Below are positions 6,371 through 8,521 of a stretch of 8,521 nt of DNA, piece by piece (within the stretch, counting starts at the first letter, position 1; every line of letters starts with the position of its first letter). A program made the translations under genes and the position numbers. The notes below the pieces were generated by a model. That model made no database searches. It worked only from the letters and a program-made list of their open reading frames with translations, and had not been told where the DNA came from. Source of the stretch: Bifidobacteriaceae bacterium (GTDB lineage Bacteria; Actinomycetota; Actinomycetes; Actinomycetales; WQXJ01); NCBI GenBank assembly GCA_031266115.1, contig JAISBQ010000194.1, positions 1 to 8,521 on the forward strand. Reading direction: 5' to 3'.

Positions 6371-6673
6371 CTACCCCTTGATGTATAGATCCGCCCATAG
6401 GCCCAGAGTCCCAGCGATTGCGCTCGCCTGCCGGGGCGTCAGGTATGGCTTGTCAGCCCACGATGCCGTGAACCTCTCGACGTCCGCCGCCAGATCGGCG
6501 TGGAACTGGCTTTCAGCAGCGAGCACACGCTCGCAGGCATCCCGAGTCGACTGCCGCACCGAATCCGGGTCATCCTCCCAGCGCCGCCAGGTCGCGAGAC
6601 TGACGCCGGCTCGTCGAGCCGCGTCCGGCTGAGACAATGCGATTGCTTCGCGGGCTTGCTTTCGCGCGTTCAT
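6371..6673 (-). CDS. Small helix-turn-helix protein (XRE-like)
   Basis: A 100-aa protein with an N-terminal helix-turn-helix of Cro/XRE type: ALSQPDAARRAGVSLATWRRWED (12-34) has the Q-x3-A-x3-G-V-S-x2-T-x3-W/E pattern of such domains, followed by a short helix to about residue 54. The rest (SQFHADLAADVERFTASWAD, LTPRQASAIAGTLGLWADLY) looks helical and may mediate dimerisation or bind the next gene's product. ATG 6673 has no Shine-Dalgarno sequence; a 15-bp palindrome 19 nt upstream of the start codon suggests autoregulation. It is the first gene of a minus-strand pair with the acidic protein. Probable DNA-binding regulator or antitoxin-like protein; family not identified beyond the fold. Confidence 0.7.
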   Translation of the reverse strand: MNARKQAREAIALSQPDAARRAGVSLATWRRWEDDPDSVRQSTRDACERVLAAESQFHADLAADVERFTASWADKPYLTPRQASAIAGTLGLWADLYIKG

Positions 6674-6681
6674 GCCAAGAA

Positions 6682-6711
6682 GGCCTACTGCGTACTCACT
6701 GAGTACTCAAG
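6682..6711 (-). promoter_or_regulatory. Candidate promoter and operator of the HTH gene
   Basis: The perfect palindrome GTACTCA-C-TGAGTAC lies at 6692-6706. On the minus strand a TTGAGT (-35-like, overlapping its outer arm) and TAGGCC (weak -10-like) flank it with 17-bp spacing, and the ATG follows the latter by 8 nt. This would be a near-leaderless promoter with the operator between its boxes. The palindrome is certain; the promoter boxes are weak. Confidence 0.45.
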
Positions 6712-6929
6712 TTGCCTCAGTTCAGTGGCGCCCACCAAGCACGGTTCGAGCCCTGATCCGGCGGAACACGGCAACCTGGGTCGCCATCACGGCCTGATGC
6801 GAAGCCCCCCACAACCCGCTGGCCGGGGTCAGCCATTCCCCCCGCCGGGGGACGGCCAACCGTTGAGGGACGTCATTGACGGGTACTCCTAGCAGCGCCG
6901 ACTACTGGCTACGTCCCCGCCAGCTTCAC

Positions 6930-7049
6930 CCAGTGTCCCTCGCTGGAAATTCGCCGCAATATACTTCTGGCGTGGGCGCCTCGCCGCGTTGCGATGCATC
7001 CCACGCAGAAACCACATTTACGTGGCGGATTTCCGGTTCGGGACCCTAG
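6930..7049. mobile_element. MITE-like palindromic element, copy 2 (inverted, 120 bp)
   Basis: Reverse-oriented relative of the element at 2889-3018. It begins CCAGTGTCCCTCG and ends GGGACCCTAG, so the left CTAG is altered to CCAG while the right one is kept. Its two ends are still inverted repeats, and it lacks about 10 central bases present in copy 1. The region between the HTH gene and this element (6674-6929) holds only the promoter/operator described and no gene I can support. Confidence 0.8.
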
Positions 7050-7115
7050 CCATTCTCTCCAATCGCTCGTGACATCCCGAGGTTCCTGGTCAGGCGTGGT
7101 TTGAGGGTGGCCGGG

Positions 7116-7460
7116 GTGTCCGAGGCGCGAGACCGTTCGGGGGAGTTCGCGCCACCGAGGCCGGTCTGCCGGAAGGAGCGGCTCCTCTCCATCGACGAGA
7201 TCGACCGACTTGTGGAGGGCTACCGGGGCGGTTCGACGACGAAGGAACTGGCCCGTCAGTTCGGCGTCCATCGGGTGACCGTCAGCTTGCTCGTGAAGCG
7301 GGCCGGGGGGCCCGTGCGGAGGGCGAGCTTAGACGAGTCACTGCGCCCCGAGATCGCCCGTTTACGGGATGACGCGTGGAGTTACTCCCGGCGGGGCGAG
7401 CGCTACGGCGTTGATCCTGCGACCGTGCGCCGGTTCCACATCAAAGGCTCTGCCTCGTAG
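7116..7460 (+). CDS. Small double-HTH protein, like serine-recombinase C-terminal tails
   Basis: A 114-aa protein with two helix-turn-helix units. The first (LLSIDEIDRLVEGYRGGSTT into KELARQFGVHRVTVSLLVKR, about 23-62) is a clear Hin/resolvase-type HTH; the second (IARLRDDAWSYSRRGERYGV into DPATVRRFHI, about 80-109) is a related unit of the same design. Paired units like these are familiar from C-terminal tails of actinobacterial serine recombinases and from stand-alone small proteins near them; no recombinase catalytic domain is present. GTG 7116 is chosen because GAGGG at 7103-7107 sits 8 nt upstream; TTG 7101 is an alternative. The frame stays open upstream to the MITE-like element (7050), so the gene may be the surviving 3' part of a longer one. 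DNA-binding role inferred. Confidence 0.65.
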   Translation: MSEARDRSGEFAPPRPVCRKERLLSIDEIDRLVEGYRGGSTTKELARQFGVHRVTVSLLVKRAGGPVRRASLDESLRPEIARLRDDAWSYSRRGERYGVDPATVRRFHIKGSAS

Positions 7461-7625
7461 CCTCATGACGGGCGCGGGGTGAGGCGCTGCTGACAGCGGC
7501 GGCACCGGCTGGGACCGGTTCACTGGTTTCGGCCCAGGGATGAGCGGGCCCAGTTCGGCCAAGAGCGCGAGTTCGAGTTGCTCCCACCCGTCGGGCAGTC
7601 CGGGACCGGTGGCGCGTTGGATCAT
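7362..7625 (-). CDS. Doubtful small ORF, divergent from the DUF4417 gene
   Basis: An 87-codon minus-strand frame starting ATG 7625. The first half (DGWEQLELALLAELGPLIPG, then Pro-rich) looks protein-like with GC-rich third positions, but the second half overlaps the opposite-strand HTH gene by about 100 nt and is probably a shadow. No ribosome binding site stands out. It may be a remnant. Otherwise the gap 7461-7675 holds only the DUF4417 promoter and a weak hairpin. Confidence 0.2.
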   Translation of the reverse strand: MIQRATGPGLPDGWEQLELALLAELGPLIPGPKPVNRSQPVPPLSAAPHPAPVMRLRGRAFDVEPAHGRRINAVALAPPGVTPRVIP

Positions 7626-7636
7626 CGCCCGGGACC

Positions 7637-7642
7637 TAGAAT
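7637..7642 (+). promoter_or_regulatory. Probable -10 box for the DUF4417 gene
   Basis: TAGAAT fits the TAnnnT consensus and lies 33 nt before the start codon, leaving a short leader that contains the strong ribosome binding site AAGGAGG. A TTGGAT occurs upstream at 7617 but only 14 bp away, too close for a normal -35. Confidence 0.4.
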
Positions 7643-7675
7643 CGGACCGTCCAGGACACTGGGAAGGAGGGGCAT

Positions 7676-8302
7676 ATGGCTGAGCTGGCGATTGAGTGGT
7701 ACTTCTCGAAGGCGTACCGTCGCGGTGGGCGTTTCGACATGCCTGTCATCCGCAACGAGCCCCTGGCCCTGGACGACCTCAGACTGATCAGGTTCAGTTC
7801 GGTTGTGCGCGACGAGACCAGAGACTTCGACGCGACTGTCCACTTCTTCGAAGCGGACGAGCGGTTCGACGAGGTGTGGAAGAACCCGGACGGCTACCTC
7901 GCCGAACTGGGCCAGTACCGGCAGGTGATGTCGCCGGACTTCAGTTTGTTCGCTGACATGCCGATTGCTGAGCAGTTCATCAACACGTTCCGTTCCCGCT
8001 GGTGCGGCTGGTACTGGCAGGAGCACGGCATGACCGTGATCCCAACGGTGTCGTGGTCAACCGTGCGCAGTTTTGAGTTCTGCTTCGATGGGCTGATGTC
8101 TGACGCAGTCGTTGCTGTCTCGACTGTCGGGGTGCGGGATGTCGAAGAAGTGTTCATGGCTGGTTACCGGCACCTGTGTCGGCGTGTCCGCCCAAGCCAG
8201 GTGGTCTGCTACGGAGAGCCGTTCGACGCGATGAGCGGCTTGGTGCCGTTGGTGGTGGTGCCGTACTCGCGTGACACCCGAGTGGCCGCCAGGGAGGCGT
8301 GA
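7676..8302 (+). CDS. DUF4417 family protein
   Basis: A 208-aa protein recognised as DUF4417 by several conserved blocks: VHFFEADERFDEVWKNPDGY at 55-74, SPDFSLFADMP at 86-96, SRWCGWYWQ at 107-115, VIPTVSWS at 121-128, SFEFCFDG at 132-139, VVAVSTVGV at 145-153 and VVCYG at 176-180. The function is unknown; the family is often met in phages, plasmids and integrative elements. Length is typical and the reading frame intact. ATG 7676 follows a strong AAGGAGG ribosome binding site. Conserved Cys (C110, C136, C178) and the Trp-rich block could form an active or metal site, but that is speculation. Its stop is followed 2 nt later by a GTG start of a short BrnT-like remnant, suggesting an operon later broken by an insertion sequence. 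Confidence 0.9.
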   Translation: MAELAIEWYFSKAYRRGGRFDMPVIRNEPLALDDLRLIRFSSVVRDETRDFDATVHFFEADERFDEVWKNPDGYLAELGQYRQVMSPDFSLFADMPIAEQFINTFRSRWCGWYWQEHGMTVIPTVSWSTVRSFEFCFDGLMSDAVVAVSTVGVRDVEEVFMAGYRHLCRRVRPSQVVCYGEPFDAMSGLVPLVVVPYSRDTRVAAREA

Positions 8303-8304
8303 CG

Positions 8305-8415
8305 GTGGGCGGACGGGGCGGAGAAGGCGGCATCGGCCCGGTCGGCCCCGAGCCTTTGCGGTTCGAGTGGGACCCTACCAAGAGCGCCTCCAACAAGATC
8401 AAGCCCGGTTTCTAG
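8305..8415 (+). pseudogene. Truncated BrnT-like toxin N-terminus
   Basis: A 36-codon frame from GTG 8305, with AGGGAGG at 8291-8297 (7-nt spacing) as ribosome binding site and only 2 nt after the DUF4417 stop. Residues 19-36 (RFEWDPTKSASNKIKPGF) closely resemble the start of BrnT/DUF497 toxins, which typically read FEWDPxKxxxNxxKHGVxFEEA; here KHGV is KPGF and a TAG follows, just before the IS30-type end. BrnT proteins are RNase toxins of about 90 aa paired with a BrnA antitoxin. The Gly-rich leader of about 18 residues is unusual. Most likely a toxin gene cut off by the insertion sequence; the resemblance rests on a short stretch. Confidence 0.5.
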
Positions 8416-8417
8416 AC

Positions 8418-8481
8418 GGAAGTGCAACGCCTCTACGGTTGTGGTTGCTCAACTACGACCGAACAGAGGGGTTGCACTTCC
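8418..8481. repeat. 17-bp inverted repeat at the IS30 left end
   Basis: GGAAGTGCAACGCCTCT (8418-8434) and AGAGGGGTTGCACTTCC (8465-8481) are reverse complements with one mismatch, separated by 30 nt. The outer arm is probably the terminal repeat; the inner arm ends directly before the transposase start codon and could form a hairpin blocking read-through transcription or hiding the start. Confidence 0.75.
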
Positions 8482-8521
8482 TTGCCAGCACACTACACAC
8501 ACCTGTCCCTTGACGAGCGGG
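8482..8521 (+). CDS. IS30-family transposase, N-terminus only
   Basis: From TTG 8482 the frame reads MPAHYTHLSLDER before the window ends. The HLSLDER start is the recognisable opening of the N-terminal HTH of IS30-family transposases, which bind the element ends ahead of a C-terminal DDE catalytic domain. Only 13 residues are visible, so start codon and integrity cannot be judged; AGAGGGG 10 nt upstream could serve as ribosome binding site. Confidence 0.6.
   Translation, partial: MPAHYTHLSLDER

Larger units (their letters stand above)
8416..8521 (+). mobile_element. Left end of an IS30-family insertion sequence (continues beyond window)
   Basis: The end is marked by GGAAGTGCAACGCCTCT at 8418-8434, immediately after the BrnT-like remnant, and by the start of an IS30-type transposase at 8482. 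The exact boundary is not certain within a few bases because the other end is not in the window. Confidence 0.65.

Noticed and set aside
5937..6892. Plus-strand frames across the HTH/acidic pair
   Set aside because: Antisense shadows; no ribosome binding sites or family motifs.
7460..7485. GCCTCA/TGAGGC hairpin after the double-HTH gene as a terminator
   Set aside because: Only 6 bp with a 14-nt loop and no T-run; too weak to call.
1..8521. CRISPR arrays, tRNA or rRNA genes
   Set aside because: No regularly spaced repeats and no cloverleaf or rRNA-like stretch was seen on either strand.

Overview
The window looks like a piece of a high-GC actinobacterial (Actinomycetota) chromosome. Base composition is GC-rich with GC-rich third codon positions, GTG and TTG starts are used, at least one promoter looks leaderless, and several protein families have their nearest remembered relatives in actinomycetes. 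The genus cannot be called from the sequence alone.

Left part (1-2461, minus strand): an intact, tightly overlapping three-gene operon, amrB (Memo-like) > amrA (AMMECR1-like) > amrS (radical SAM), i.e. the AmmeMemoRadiSam system. Its reaction is, to my knowledge, still poorly defined. amrS runs off the left edge of the window.

Middle (2462-7050): accessory, decayed DNA. In order it holds a perfect 24-bp palindrome; the first ~50 codons of an AAA/DUF4143-type ATPase cut off by a 130-bp MITE-like element ending in CTAG; an intact DUF2975-type membrane protein; a nest of short inverted and direct repeats; a short plus-strand coding remnant; a broken minus-strand LamG + FIVAR protein (surface or phage-tail type) with at least two frameshifts and one in-frame stop; and a minus-strand cluster of an HTH protein, an unrecognised acidic protein and a DUF1801 protein. 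A 15-bp palindrome lies just upstream of the HTH gene and is a candidate operator. A second, inverted copy of the MITE-like element lies at 6930-7049, so the two copies bracket about 4 kb.

Right part (7050-8521, plus strand): a small double-HTH protein like the tails of actinobacterial serine recombinases, a DUF4417 protein with a strong ribosome binding site, a 36-codon remnant resembling the N-terminus of a BrnT-type toxin, and the left end of an IS30-family insertion sequence that runs off the right edge.

The window therefore joins a conserved metabolic or redox operon to a hot spot of insertion, truncation and decay. The best candidates for something undescribed are the HTH + acidic protein pair with its palindrome and the MITE-like element family. 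The Amr operon is a known but functionally open system.
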